A program made the translations under genes and the position numbers. A stretch of DNA of 64,000 nt from Urechis unicinctus (Eukaryota; Annelida; Polychaeta; Xenopneusta; Urechidae): assembly GCA_034190875.2 (NCBI GenBank), contig CM067348.1, positions 34,401,772 through 34,465,771 on the forward strand, written 5' to 3'. How positions within the stretch are numbered: position 1 is the stretch's first letter; each line of letters begins with the position of its first letter. Positions 1 through 13,646 of the stretch are shown here, in pieces. Below the pieces are notes generated by a model, which was given only the letters and a program-made list of their open reading frames with translations, ran no database searches and had not been told where the DNA came from.

Positions 1-1611
1 GCAGATTTAGTATTCATGCAGTCGAAAAAAAGTTTTATCAAGGTATATTTTATTACCAGACAATCTCATGAGCTGAATTCTAACTGCTGCTGAAACGGAC
101 AAGCTTGGGCAATTTTTCTGAATATGCCCCATGTGATTCGTAGCGAGTTTATATTGGTTCTTCTAAGCTGGCATAATTTGTTCCTCGCCAGACATCCAAT
201 ATGCTTACTCAATAGAAGCAATGTTATTAATTTACCTTCACGTCCATGTGTATTATTATATACTAAACACAGTTGATGACTTCCTGATCATCGCAGTAGA
301 AAACCCTTATGGGATCATGCAGCTTGCCTTGTATGGGAACAATTTCATTAGCCGCTCAGGGAGGAGGCAGTCAATGTGTTCCGTGTAAAACGATTTTGGC
401 CTTATTTCATTTATTTCGTGCTCATCAAAGAGCTTCTTGATAGCTCCATAACAGGCAAATGATGCGTGTTTCTGCATTTGCTTAAAATGATTGCCTCAGC
501 AGAGGTGTGTCATTCAAGTAAACGCAGAAGCAAAATGTGACGAATAGGGGATGCGATTCTCATGTTTTTCGTTAGTCGGGGACACTTAAGCAAATTAGGT
601 GCACTTAGCTGAGCGCACGCGCAAGTCTTTTTTCACAACTATATTGAGTTACGTACATGCGGAATACTCTGTGCATGACATATTTGCGTCAAATTTTCAA
701 TATGGTTTTTGGGACCAAAATTCACATTTTAAACGACATATATTACGTCAATGCAGAGTTGACATAACTTGTTGTCATTTAGTTTACAGCACTGATTTTT
801 CCAATGGGGCGGCATCGCAAAGATAAGTAAAAAATCGTATACAATCAGCAACTAAACGATAAATGCATTCAGTCGTAATCTGATCGCCAATTAAGTTATT
901 GTTTATCACTCAATAAACAGCATCGGCAGGCACATACACGACCATTTACTCATACGTTTACTTTCAATTAAAATAGCTATTGGCACCGGCTGAGTAACCG
1001 TATATTATCATAAGTTTACTTCACGCATAGTATTCGTGGTGACTTGACATGTAGCATAGATACATATTTCAATTCAATTGGGATACCTTTTTGTAGTGAA
1101 CAAACTAAGACGCCATAGCAAGCGTCCGTCGCTGCAATGATGTCACATCGCGCACTATGATGAACAGGCTATTTTACACGGTAGAAGCAGTGATGATTTG
1201 TTACGAGTCGGACCTTAAATTGTTATTTAACAGTTATCCATGGTCTGTAACGGATCTTGCTTAATAGAATATACCTATTGCGTCATTCATTAACTGGTAA
1301 AAAACGTTATACGTGAATTGCCGTCCAACGTTACGCAGCCAATTCATCCTCCACAAAGCGAACTATGGCCGTGTTCCAGCTCTATCTTACCGCGATCGTC
1401 AGTTAATGGATGTGATAAGGCTAATCAATAAAAGATGTAATCCATGAGACGTTTATAAAATTGTAAGCATTAAAGGTCATTAATGTAGTTGAGATAATCT
1501 ATACACAGGAACCACATGTTTAGGTCTTCAGGTTGTATTTATCCGGATTGAATTAGTGGTTAAGTCAGAAGGTATGTCAAATTGAACCACCTAAACGCCA
1601 AGTTTTTGAGC

Positions 1612-1722
1612 GCCATATATGCTGGTCTATTTTCTGGAATATCTCTATGCCACATATGCTGGTCTAGTGTCTGAAGTGTCTGTATGTCACATATGCTGGT
1701 CTAGTGTCTGAAAAATAAACTC
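1612..1722. repeat. 37-bp tandem repeat, three units
   Basis: Three units start at 1612, 1649 and 1686, each built on the phrase catatgctggtctagtgtct with a few changes. The third unit is partial. It was not noticed in copy C, whose corresponding region is shortened. Confidence 0.8.
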
Positions 1723-2129
1723 CACAATGAGTTAAAGGCTGCTGTCATTAATTCAAGACAGGGCTTTTCACCATGAATTAATCAGTGCCTCAACAACCAA
1801 AACCAGTCTCAACGCATGGCACAAACCACACTTATCCCCTAAAACCCATCATCTGATACACTGTTGTTAACGACTAAACAAAACTTTAACACAAAAGTAC
1901 GCCCACTTTGCAAAGCAATCAAATATATTTGCTTTTCCTCACAGCTCAAAGAATGTTTTCTAATGATCAAAACTTCAGGCAAAAGTATATATTTGACTGA
2001 ATTAAACTTCTTAACTAAATTCTTTGTTGTCAATTTCACTAACCTGTGAACGGCTTTAAGTAAATTTCAAGCATCCATCTATAAACGTCCTCAAAGAGCA
2101 AGGGTAGAAAAAGAGGATATAGAAAACTC

Positions 2130-2695
2130 TCGATTTGTCGTTTATACAACTGAGATCCTGCATCACCCTTGGGCATGTAGTACTAATTTGATGTCTGTTT
2201 TTATTCAAATGTAACAGTGGTTTTTGTCCAGCACAAAACGACGGTCTCACTAGCATTAGAATAATTGAAATGAAACACGACTTATAAAAACTTGTTATTG
2301 CAGAACAATGAATAGCCAGCATTGTGTCACCTTAGCCCCGCTGTGTATATAAATATAAATGCTGTATTTTATGGCATAGAAATACTTGCGCAGTAAGCTA
2401 TAAGTTTGACGCCATATGCCATGAACCGAGAATGCCAATAGCAGCATGTCTCAACACTTAAGATTCATAAACATATCCCTGTGTTCGTCCATCATTACTT
2501 TTGGCTGCCGCTAATGCATGCAATATCGTGAAATTCTCGTTGTTTATAGAAAATAGTCACTGGGCATCGACAGTTTATTCGTCGGGAGGGTGTCTAGCTA
2601 AGATCTTATTGTGGAAATGATGCCATCTCTGTTTGCCCGGAAGTTGCCTATTTGCAGCAATAATTTGGTGACAGATTTTTATATATCAATAGCTC
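2130..2695. repeat. Left arm of a long inverted repeat
   Basis: The reverse complement of this arm is found at about 5720-6285. Matching landmarks are gtgaaattctcgttgtttat (2529-2548) against the reverse complement near 5870-5890, cagcaataatttggtg (2657-2672) against about 5769-5784, and the ctagcattagaat phrase (2251-2263) against about 6155-6167. The arms are imperfect, with numerous substitutions and indels. About 3 kb lies between them. In copy C the homologue of this arm (51848-52025) is kept, while the spacer and right arm are deleted. Confidence 0.75.
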
Positions 2696-2699
2696 TAAA

Positions 2700-5302
2700 A
2701 TAGATTTCTTCCGTGCAGTTTTGTGTTTGGAAAGTATCAATTGCTGAGTTTGACCAAAAAATGCGGAAGCTTATTAATGACTAATTACCTCAGACAATTA
2801 CAATGTTTTGCAACTTTATATAAGTTACATAGATATTTAAATGATTGCACCTACGCTACCCCAGTTGCATCAGTAGACAACTAGAGTATTACCTTGCAAT
2901 ATTATGTTTCTTCAATGTACAATATTCGTGGAAGAGCGATGCCCAAGGTCCTTCATATCCATCTGTGTAACGACAGATTTTGTCTCATTATAATTCATCC
3001 ATTAATATTTCAGTAAATGTTACATTACAATCGAATCAAAACTCTGATTGGCAAAGGTACAAAGCCACTCACACGTGAAATTATTTGCATGATTGCTCTC
3101 GGTTATAATTATTATGATTTCGAGGCGTTTTGGTCATATGACTTGCGACTCTTGAATATCAACTGTCTGTAGAAGGGATGAGGCAAGTTTTTGTACTAAA
3201 ACGACAGAAATACAGCCAGTAGCTGCGGTTGAAAACGAACTAGGTGCCATTGACAAACTACTGATATGCACATGCAGCGTATGTATTCACTGTCTAAATA
3301 CATATCATGCGTCGAATATATGCCCAATAGAGGTCAGGGTTCGCATACTCACCGATGCCAAGCAAGGCATAACATCTGACTCTATGGAGATCATGCTGGG
3401 AAAGGTGCGATGCGAAATGGTCGCAGCTAACCACTTATTGGATCTAATATTCCGCGTGCTTGATCTTCTTTTTGTATTGATGCGCAGATCCTCTCATCCC
3501 AAATGCATGTGTAACATCGAACTAATTCTCATCGAGTTTATATAATGCGAAATATAAGACATAACTGTTGACTCGTTGTATTTGAGTGGATGTGTGGACA
3601 ATACCCATCTCACAGTGAGCCTTTTTTTATGTTTCTGAGAAACGTGAAGGGCCAGTTCATCCGCATATGAACAAGGACGGCGCCTTTGCATCAAATGAGG
3701 AGGGTAAGATAAACTAGGATATGCCTCAGAGGTGCTAGTCCAGGCGCTGTACCAATCACACAAGGTTAGTGCCAAGCAATGCGGACCTGCATCGCATGTT
3801 GGAAAGACAACATTGACGTATTAAGCGCGAATATCAGCATCCCGTTGTTTACTGAGCTGCTTATGAGCTCCGATTTACAAGGAGTGATATTCTGCATAGC
3901 ACCGACGTTAATAGTATATCATATAGCAGCGCATTTCAAGACATAGCTGCTGCTCCGCTATACAAGTAATTCATCCGAGTTATCTCATTGCTGCCGCATA
4001 GTGGCAGGGTAAGTTAAATAAGTCAGCGAATTGATGTTCCCAAGGGCAAAGGAACTTGTCCAATAGAGCGGATATAACCATTTCTGCCAAATATATCTCT
4101 ACCGATCTCTTTGAATTGACTCTGCAAAAGACGTCGAATTTACTCGATGTACCCTTCCAATCTCATACTTTCGAATTTGCTGTGCAAAACAATTTCATCA
4201 CATCAGATTTGTTACACTAGTTCACTCAATTGGCAAAAAACCGGGATCTTCTGAATTGACACTGAATGTTTTCTCTGAACACACCAGGGCCAGCCAAAAA
4301 CATAAATCGTGCTTACATTTTGTGGCCTATTAATTATAAGCCTGACAGCGATAAGTCGTCGACCATTTCTGAGCCCCAATACTTGTGAACCGCAACTACA
4401 AACCTCGCGCCCGGCACCTCGTACACGTACTCCAGTAATCATACCAATTAATGAATCTTTTACTTCTTTCGCCCTCTTTCTGACACCAATAACATACTAG
4501 TTAAATAACAAGATGTAGTGTTCCGGGGTCACAATATAAAGCCATGGCAATGAATATGTTTAACATGATATAAACATTAACGTTTTTGGTGTACATTAAT
4601 GATGTATTCGGTAATATGGCTCCAATGCTCCTCTGTAGAAACGTGATCGGCCACATTACAGCCAAATATGCATTGCACCGGGGATGGGTTGTGCTGCGAA
4701 CAAATACAAATTGAACATCACACAAGAGGATATGTTATCCCATAGATGGTAACTTTCGGATTACACATCTAGGCCAGCAGGACCTTCACTGACTCGGATC
4801 TAATATATTTCCTGGTGGTGACTAAATTAGCCGTGACTTCTACTATGCATTCATATGTATGAATCGACGTATTATATGTGGTTATTATGTCGTTAGACAA
4901 TGAATACTGATGGTACATGTGTATATCAAATGCACTTCATGAACGCTAGCAATGTATCACGTATAATGTCTGATACTGTCCTAGAGTAAGAAAAGTTGAT
5001 GCAAACATACCAAGCCTCTTCTGTTTGGTCTCAGAGTGGTGAGGACGATGGCACCATAAGGGTAATTCAACTGAAGCTAGTATGTGACAATCTCGCATCA
5101 GAGCTGCATGTCAGTCGTGTCAGTCGTGGCAAGGTTTTAAAGGCAATGATATGCTATAATAGATGTTTATTATTACCGCTACCAACCGCTTGCCTTATCG
5201 TGGGTCCTGGTGTTGACAGATGACGTTCACGAGTAACCAGGAAAATGAAGAAAACACTCCACTATATGACTAGAAAAAGGACAAAGAACAGTCGCGGAAA
5301 TA
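2700..5302. other. Part of copy A not seen in the other copies
   Basis: This is the spacer between the inverted arms. Copy C lacks A positions about 2700-6650, and copy B starts only at the equivalent of 5303, so this sequence is single copy in the window. No gene is recognisable. A minus-strand frame at 3494-3775 (93 codons) contains a tyrosine-alanine-aspartate-glutamate string discussed in the findings. The rest is AT-rich with scattered stops in all frames. Confidence 0.6.
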
Positions 5303-5719
5303 TTCCACGTGCTAGTGGCTTAGTTGCTGTTCCATTTAGAGTTTTGTTTTGGTTTTTATTGTAATATATACTGAAATATGAATGGATGTATTGTGCGGAG
5401 AGAGAAGCTGTCCTGACAGTGACAGAAGGGAAGGCCCTTGGGTATCGCTCTTCTATAAATATTGCACATTGTATGGATATTATATGACAGGGTATTACTC
5501 TATTTGCCCGCTGATGCTACAAGGGTAGTGAAGGTGATATCATCTGAATCTTTATTTTAACTGATCAGTTATAAAGAAATACAATTGCAATTCCTTGAAG
5601 GCTATAGCTCTTAATTCAGTTTCCGCAATTTTGTTTCAGCTAAACGACTGATTATTTACAAACATACAACCGAGTGGAGATAGCTCTCTTCTACATCGCT
5701 GCTTAACCCTTATATCTTG

Positions 5720-6285
5720 CGATATATGTTTTCTATTTGTGATACATGTATATGAAAGTCTGTCCTGCACCAAATTATTGCTGATATTAGGCAAATTGTT
5801 GGCGGACGGAGATAGTAGCAAAGCATTCTCCCGTCGAATAAACTATAAGGTCCAGTGACTGTTTTCTATTAACAACGAGAATTTCACGAAATTGCTCTCA
5901 TTTTCGACAGCCAAAAGGATAAAATGTCGAACACAGGGAAATGCATTATGTATCTTCAGTATTCTGACATGCAGCTAGTGAAATGCTCGGTTTGGAGAAC
6001 TCGGTATGTATTGCATGTCGCCAGTGTTTTTTATTATGTCGTGAAAAAACGCAACCTAGTTCCACCAATATCTACACAGCGTGGATAAGGTGTGGCTTGT
6101 TGGTAATAAACGGCCTGCCTATGCACAGACTACAACTTACTATAAGTTTAATGATTCTAATGCTAGAGTGACCGTTGAGTAGCAAATGGTTTTGGTTGAA
6201 ATAAACCCTGTGACACAATTGAACCAAAACAAACATCAGTCTATTACTACATGGCCTTAGGTGCTGCAGGTTATTTCAATAAATA
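5720..6285. repeat. Right arm of a long inverted repeat
   Basis: This is the inverted partner of 2130-2695. Copy B has a direct homologue at about 38590-39080. The pairing is clearest around the block ending gaaatt at 5873-5890, and around the ctacatggcc phrase near 6245-6255, which answers ggcatgtagtac near 2172. Confidence 0.75.
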
Positions 6286-8409
6286 TCATCGATCAACAGG
6301 CACAATGTCATTTTAACTTACACATTAATTTGAATGTCTACTACTTGGCAGTTGCATATACCTTTAATGGATGACAGATCAGTAGTTTTGCATATCCACT
6401 ATCTCGCCACAACAGAATCAGGAAGTTCTTTGATAAGATGCTTGAAATTAACCCTGAATGCCTTGACATGTATATGATCGTGAAAACAAAGCATTATGGT
6501 CAGAAATTGAGTTTAGTCAGTTATTTTTGACGTATTACGTTTACTCAATAGAAAACATTGCCAACCAATTACGATTTTAGTTTAATTTTGTTTTCTTTAA
6601 TAGCAATTATATTTGAATGCTATATGGTTATAGGGTCTAAAAGATCTTACGTTTTGCCTCATTGTGGTTACATTAATTTACCTTATGTGACATATCATTA
6701 CAAATATTACGTGAAAACTCCTGCAACAATTAATTACACATGGTGATGGCAAGATAGAGGGACAGCGAGTCCGTTAAATGGCGTTGTAGCCAATAATGCA
6801 ATCAGCTCGTATGCGGAAAGATGAATCGCTTCATGCGTTGTCTTCTCGTTGACCAGTCAGCTAATGAGTGATTGTAAGTTTTGTTTAGTCATTAACAGCA
6901 GGTTGTATTAGATGGTGGGTTAATTATAGATCAAATATGTTTATGCCGTGTGTTGAGACCAGTCAAGTCTGCTGGCGCATTGAGTAAGTCACGTTGGGAA
7001 ACACTGTTTCCAATCATCGACAGAGGTTTTCGGTACATTGGGAGATTTGTTTACATCGGTATTCTTTGGGGTAATGGTTTTGCACGGTTGCATCGATTCA
7101 GCCTTCCAGGCATCACTCCTGTATGAACGTTCTTTTGGTTTATCCGAATCTCAAACGGTGCATTCACTATCATTGCCAACCTGTTGCCGAATGTAGCTAT
7201 TAATAAAACATTGTGCTCCACTTTAGGTAATTCTGAAACAGGTATAAAACGTAGCTATATCGCCCCTGAGACTGTATTGGCTGTGATAAGAAAGCTGATA
7301 TAAACGTCTGAAGGGCAGCTGAACACTGATAAAACCCTTGATCTATTAGTCTTATGACAGCCATTAATATACGATCGCGTTAAGATAGAGCGGGAACACG
7401 GCCACAGTTTGCTTGCTTGTGAATAAATTGTTGTCCTTGACAAGCATTCGATGGCATAGGCTATGCATGAAAATATCCATAAACCAAAGGGCCTCGTTGG
7501 AATACGATACGGTGGCCATGGTGGTTAGCTATATGATGGACGCGTCAAGTTGACCCTTGATCCATGTCTCTCTGACCAAGATACGTCAGTCAATCTAGAA
7601 CATGTAATGGAAGGATTCCTCGCGGCGCAGTAGAGCGTGTATGATACATTCGTCGTCCTCTTAGAAGAACTAACAGAATGTCTGCCTGACAGCAGAATGT
7701 TACGATAGAATGACAGAATGTTACGATAGCAGGATGGAACTCCTTGCTGATCACTTATAAACGTTTATATTATGTCAAGCAAGAGTCAGTACAGAAAGTG
7801 ATGATTCCAAAGCAAGAATGACTTTCAACTCAGACGTTTAATAGCAATAACATCAACTGATCTGTTCGTCAATACGTCTGCCGCTACTAAAGTAAATACC
7901 GTACCAAACAGCTTGTTTATTGTAATGCGAGCTAAGGCATCGTTGCAGCGACGTACTACTTCTGCTAAAAAAGTAGTTCAGTACAAATTGGAATACATAT
8001 TAAAGCTATTGATAAACAATAACTTAATTGGCGCTCAGATACCGATCACTGAACACTTACGTAGTCTGGTCAGTTGCATCTTTATTGTATTCATTGTTTA
8101 GGTTAAGCAGTTGTTAGTTTGTTCAGAGACATTTTAATATCTCACTAAAGTGATATTGATGATTGGATGCGGTTATTAACTAGTCGTTTTGATGCTATCT
8201 CTACTCATCAAAACAAGTGATGTCAAGCGTGCATTGATGTATAACAGTTTGTTAATACAATGAATCTTCGGCACATTTACCAGATTGAATATTTGTGCAA
8301 AACACCATGCATCACATAGCATTACGCCAAGAAATGCACTGCGCTAAACTGAACATACACTATATTTGGCATATGATATCTGCTCTCTACCGACCAGATA
8401 TCCGGGTAC

Positions 8410-8592
8410 TCAGGTTCTAAACACGAGGTTTTTGTGACAATTTCGTTCATCAGCACCCAACTGAGGGCACCTTACTCGCTCAAGCATCGCCAGACGAACG
8501 AAAAACATGATAATTGCCACACCTGTTATTAAATTTCGCCTCCTCGTTCTTTGTGTGTGACGGCCTTTATATTTACTATTCTGTGAAGGCAA
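8410..8592 (-). other. Short open frame kept in copies A, B and C (60 codons)
   Basis: The minus-strand frame begins MPSQNSK and keeps a basic THTQRTRRR-like stretch followed by a hydrophobic MFFVRLAML segment. The homologous frames in copy B (39933-40115) and copy C (53089-53271) start at the same ATG and have the same length, with amino-acid changes but no stop or frameshift. I recognise no family. The frame may be a non-coding passenger that has stayed open by chance. It lies 57 bases downstream of another shared minus-strand frame at 8650-8892. Confidence 0.25.
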
Positions 8593-8649
8593 TAGCTGCT
8601 GAGCTAATGTGAAAACATGACATGCATTATTTGCATGTAACTGATTAAG

Positions 8650-8892
8650 CTAAGTTCGATGACGACCAGCAAAAATGAACAAAAAGGTCAAACGCACAAC
8701 ACATTGACGGGCTGTGCGCTGATGTTGATTGTTCTCCCACCAGGCATACTGCATAAAACATTTATGATCTTCTGCTGCAATAAGCAAAAAGTCGATGATT
8801 GTTGTAATAATATTGCTCTTGTAAGCTGAATATATATTAGTAACATTGCTCACATCGAATGAGCAAAATAGATGCCAGGCGAGGGACGACAA
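8650..8892 (-). other. Short open frame kept in copies A, B and C (75-80 codons)
   Basis: The minus-strand frame has a core NVTNIYSAYKSNII, then TIIDFLL, and near its end FLFIF. Copy B (40150-40377) and copy C (53306-53533) carry the same core at 75 codons. In copy A the N-terminus is longer and the C-terminus is shorter, ending after the GRHR motif. No domain is recognised. The two hydrophobic stretches are too short and too degenerate to call membrane segments. Confidence 0.25.
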
Positions 8893-11160
8893 ATGTAAAT
8901 TACTTTAACTTAGAAGTTTGAATCACCAGGGCCGTATTCAAAACATTCTTCCAGCTTGTAAGTTTCAAAAACAGTTAGATTCTGGTTATTAGATTGCCCG
9001 GAAATGAAATATATCAGGACAAATGTATTATTCTAAACCATATCTACGTCTGCGAGGATTCAAAAGTTTCCTTCGCTCGACATCATGGCCTATGAGCGAT
9101 GATATCACAGAGGTGGAAAACGGCGTCTGATAACCGAGCAGAACCTTATGACAGTCGCTCAGAAATATGACGTCATATCACACAGCAACATAAGGCTTTG
9201 GTTGATTAAAACATGCACAATCTGGTAACGGACTCGAGGCGAGTAAAATACGCAGGGATATAGAGTTATTTATGTTGCAACTAAGCAGCTGTTGTAATAC
9301 GATTTGAACTTTGAAGGTAGCTATGGCGGTCTATAAATCTGTCAGTTAACGTCGCAAAAAGCCAACTAAGGAAAGCTAATGAAACTGATGATGGAGTAGA
9401 TGGAATGACATTGGTTACGCTGATTGAACATACAGCCGGACAAGTATCTAAGTCGCGCCTAGGTACTTCTTCGTTTACAGCTAGAATTAACCTTTATTTT
9501 TAGTGTCATCTCGGATAAAGTGAAGAGATATAAGAGAGTAAGAGAGGACGACAAGTGTGAGGCAAAAGCAGCATGAGACGTGCGTTGATTTGATGCGTCC
9601 ATCTGTGTCGTCTTTGGGGTAAGCACCTCTCGGAACACATAAAATAAACAAATGTCACATTGCCATCTTTTGACTCATATGTCCCGAGATTTAGCGGTCT
9701 TAAACAGTTTGCCTAAGGCTGTATAGCTTGTTATGGCTGGAGATTCTAGGTGCTGGTATATTCAGTTTCACAAGGATAATGGAGTTTGCAGTAATGATGT
9801 AGGTGATTTGTTACTGCGGTGTCATAACGCATACAGGTAGCGCACCATTTCTCGCTTGTTGAATCTTATTAGGAATTCGGCATTTACCAGCATATGCCAG
9901 ACGAAATGTCATACAGGGAACATGATGCTGCTAAGTCTGCTTTAATGGCCTTCATCCACCCTTAAGAAGGGACTCTCATGCCAGCGGTGCCACCTTCACG
10001 CTCTGTAAAATAAGCCAATTAAGTAGAAGCAGCAATTGCTAGGCTAAACTGTCACCCGCCTGTACAACAGCCTCGATACTTGTTTGCAGTGTTCACTTGG
10101 CGGCATTTACACAAATATGGCGTTTGCTCTTTTGACACCGGTGGCTCAATATGGCGTTTGCTCTTTCGTTACGTCGCTCTGATTTTCGTCGTTGACACAC
10201 TCCAGAGTTTATTTCAACCGTCAGATACTGTGTTGTTATGATCATAGTCAAAGAAGGAATGATTACATATTAACGTGAAACGTATTAGAATACCAGATGT
10301 CTAAGCAATGATGTGTTTGAAGACGTCGCAATTGTTCCTAGGTATGCGTTTTTATGAACGCTAGATGTACAAGTTCAATGCCTACCAGCAACGTCAAAAG
10401 ATGAGAATGAAAGGACAACTAGAAAGTGTGAACGACAAAACGTGCTAAAGAGGAAAGTGTAAATTTTGCGAAGTATATGGCATAATTCAAATAGACCCTT
10501 CCTTCACTATCGAGCCTGGCAGGTTTTCATAGTAATGCTTGGGCATGCAAGCTGACCATGGGAGGCCATCCCCATGAATCTCATTGAATCGAGGTCGGTA
10601 ATGACAATAGTGATTGTAGATTTGTGTTTGTTAGCATCCTTCGAAACATTATACGGCAACAATGAAAACTAGGAGCGGTTGTGAAAGTAGTATATAGAGG
10701 AGTAAAGTATGTCAGTGGAATTGTATATCGCCCTAGATCCAAGTGTGCAAAATAAAGATATGAATAGTAATGTATTATAAAAAAGTCGCAAATCAGACTC
10801 TAAACCACCAGCAATAACTGACCAAGCTAAACAAGGATGGTTCCATCTAAATGGTGACTCTGCTTGCATTCAGTGGTTATCTCCATCACGTATGCAGTTG
10901 TTTAGCTGGTCAGCGAGAGAGGTCTCAATAGGACAGTAAAATGCTAATCGCTTTGCTTAGGGTGTGGTGTACAGGCAGTTTGTTAAATGTTCTTACTCTT
11001 ATCACTGATGTCATTGCAACTATCGGGGCAAGGGTCCAATTATCTATAACGCTGTAGGGGCGTTATATACAAAGCTCGCCCAAGCACAATCAGAAGTGTA
11101 TTATGTCCTGAAAACAAATGTGTCTCAACCCATAGCCATTACAAGCAAGCCCACAACACA

Positions 11161-11478
<318 letters not shown>

Positions 11479-12639
11479 CACGCAAACTGCGTGTGCCGAT
11501 TTGTTGAGTGTAGTTCCGCGCTGTCGTAGAAACAGGTCGTTTGACTGGCGAAATTACCATGCAGACCATATGTAAGTTCTCATAGTTTACTGAATCATAT
11601 TGCCGTCAAAAACGCCTAGCAGCAATTATCGTCAACACATGACTTTAATCGCCAAACCAAGGATCACGAAACAAACAATATAATTCACTTTGATACCCGC
11701 CAATCTCAATTTAACATGCTACATGGTCACTAAACAACCAATTAACAGAGTCACACAGCCACAGGTTTCTGAGCAGCATTTACAAACGAGCTTTGCGGCC
11801 CATACTGGGGCAGATGAGACATGTTGTTATCCACAGCATGTTCACATGCTTATTTATAGATGTGTTAACCGATGTTAACGCTGATGAGTGCTAGGCGGTA
11901 CATGGCTTGTGAAGCTATCACAGTTGGAAAGAAGATGACTGTGGATAGCTGTTCGATTGTTGTTATCGAATGCTATCAAATAATTGCTTGAGAAGCAAAT
12001 GTAACAGAGCACAATTAGCAGAAAAAACGGCGTCGGATGCAGTTGCTACAAAGATTCATTTGAAGAAATACATAATGTATCATAGTGGTGAAAAACGTCC
12101 TGACATCATTGTTGTATTTGTCAAAAAGCAATGCCTACTAGATTTGGCAAATATCAGTTGCACTATGTTCAAACAGAAATGAATTATAGCGCGTTTGAGG
12201 CCCATGTCCAAATAAATCGCCAGAGAGTATGTAAGGCACTCCGCCGATTATCTAAGTCTGTCACCACGTCTATACCTTTCCTGTTCGATACCGTACAACA
12301 CGTTCTTGCTGTTACGTAAGAGATAACAGGTAGCTTATTGGTCTGCTGGGCATTAAAGGAAGCCAACTCATGGAAACACAGTAAGTTCATTACTTCAGAT
12401 TAATGATGAAATGATGTGAATATGGAACCTCTGATAATGTTAGCAGCCTGGAGAAGAACATTTCACGAAACCATCTTCTTGATGATGGGCTAAATAAAAC
12501 CAATCATGAGCGAGTCCATTTTGGCAATACAACACCACATCTAGCATGCACACCTGAGTACCATGATCTCTATCAACCACCGAAGCTCAACATTCAAAAC
12601 AGCGCTCTAATTGTGTCACGAAAGTTTATGAAATTAAAC

Positions 12640-12710
12640 ACCAATGCCGGAGGACTTGTGGCACAACGGATTAGCACTTTTCGATTTAGGTTCGGTTCGA
12701 CGAGGGCTCT
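12640..12710 (+). other. tRNA-like A-box/B-box pair, possible SINE head
   Basis: The string TGGCACAACGG at 12659-12669 matches the RNA polymerase III A-box pattern, and GGTTCGACGAG at 12694-12704 resembles a B-box. The spacing of about 25 bases between boxes is shorter than in a typical tRNA, and I see no full cloverleaf, so this is not a functional tRNA gene. Copy C has a similar, more decayed pair at about 56055-56105. A tRNA-derived SINE relic is the likeliest meaning. Confidence 0.3.
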
Positions 12711-13467
12711 AAAGCAAGGGTAAAATGCATCTGCGAAATTGCACATATATGTGCATCTATTAAGTTAAGAGTTATCCGTCATTTTGCAGACGCCTGGGGG
12801 AAATCATTTGATCTTTGCTTGCTGATATTAAGGGATTTTCCACAGTTTCTATCATAGAATATGTACTTAATCGTTAGTCAGACATCATAAAAAACCTGCA
12901 TGCGCATTGACACTTGTTCCCTATTAATCTAGTGCGATGAACGTAGATTCGTAACATATAACACAGCATACAATAATTAAACTAAACTGGAAAAGTAAAA
13001 GTAAAAGGAACTTGTATATATATAGAGTCCAGTCCTGGTTATGTTGCTGCACAGTGCAAAATAGCTCCTTTAAAATTCTAGATGATTTATAGTCACTTAC
13101 GACCGGCAAAACGTCAACTTATGGGAAGGCATGGGATAAGATCTGTATGTTCATGAATAGTTAAAGCAAGCCAGGTAATTTCGAATGGATCAACTCAATA
13201 TGGTTTATGCATCAGGGGAAAAGAGCGGACGTATAATATCATTTTGATCTCGCAATTACTGCTTTACTGCTAACAGAAAGCAATGTAGACGCGTGGTAAT
13301 GTTGGGATGTTTTTATGGGAGACATTTCTAATGTCAAGCTGACGTTTAGTGTGAGTAGGGAGTGGTTGTTTATGTCGCATTATACTTTGATTGCTGTATA
13401 TGTGCGCTTGTATAGAGCAGCAAGGATCTTCCACTTCAAAAGTGATCCGCTCTGAGGGCCTTAAAAA

Positions 13468-13490
13468 TCACCATCATCATCATCATCATT

Positions 13491-13550
<60 letters not shown>

Positions 13551-13646
13551 GTCGTCGTCGTCACCATCATCATCGTCATAGTCGTCATCATCATCATTAT
13601 CATCACCATCATCACCATCATCATCATCATCATCGTCGCCGTCGTC
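13468..13646. repeat. CAT/CGT trinucleotide microsatellite, copy A
   Basis: Mostly CAT units with interspersed CGT and CAC. Frames through it read as poly-His, poly-Met or poly-Asp and should not be annotated as proteins. The same site is a microsatellite in all four copies (41417-41541, 48129-48461 inverted, 56647-56757), with very different internal structure. Confidence 0.97.

Noticed and set aside
11880..11935. Hammerhead ribozyme (CTGATGAG core)
   Set aside because: The ctgatgag string at 11881 lacks a following GAAA core at a workable distance. Other ctgatga strings in the window fail the same test.
12640..12710. Functional tRNA gene
   Set aside because: Boxes are too close together and no acceptor stem or anticodon arm can be folded by eye.
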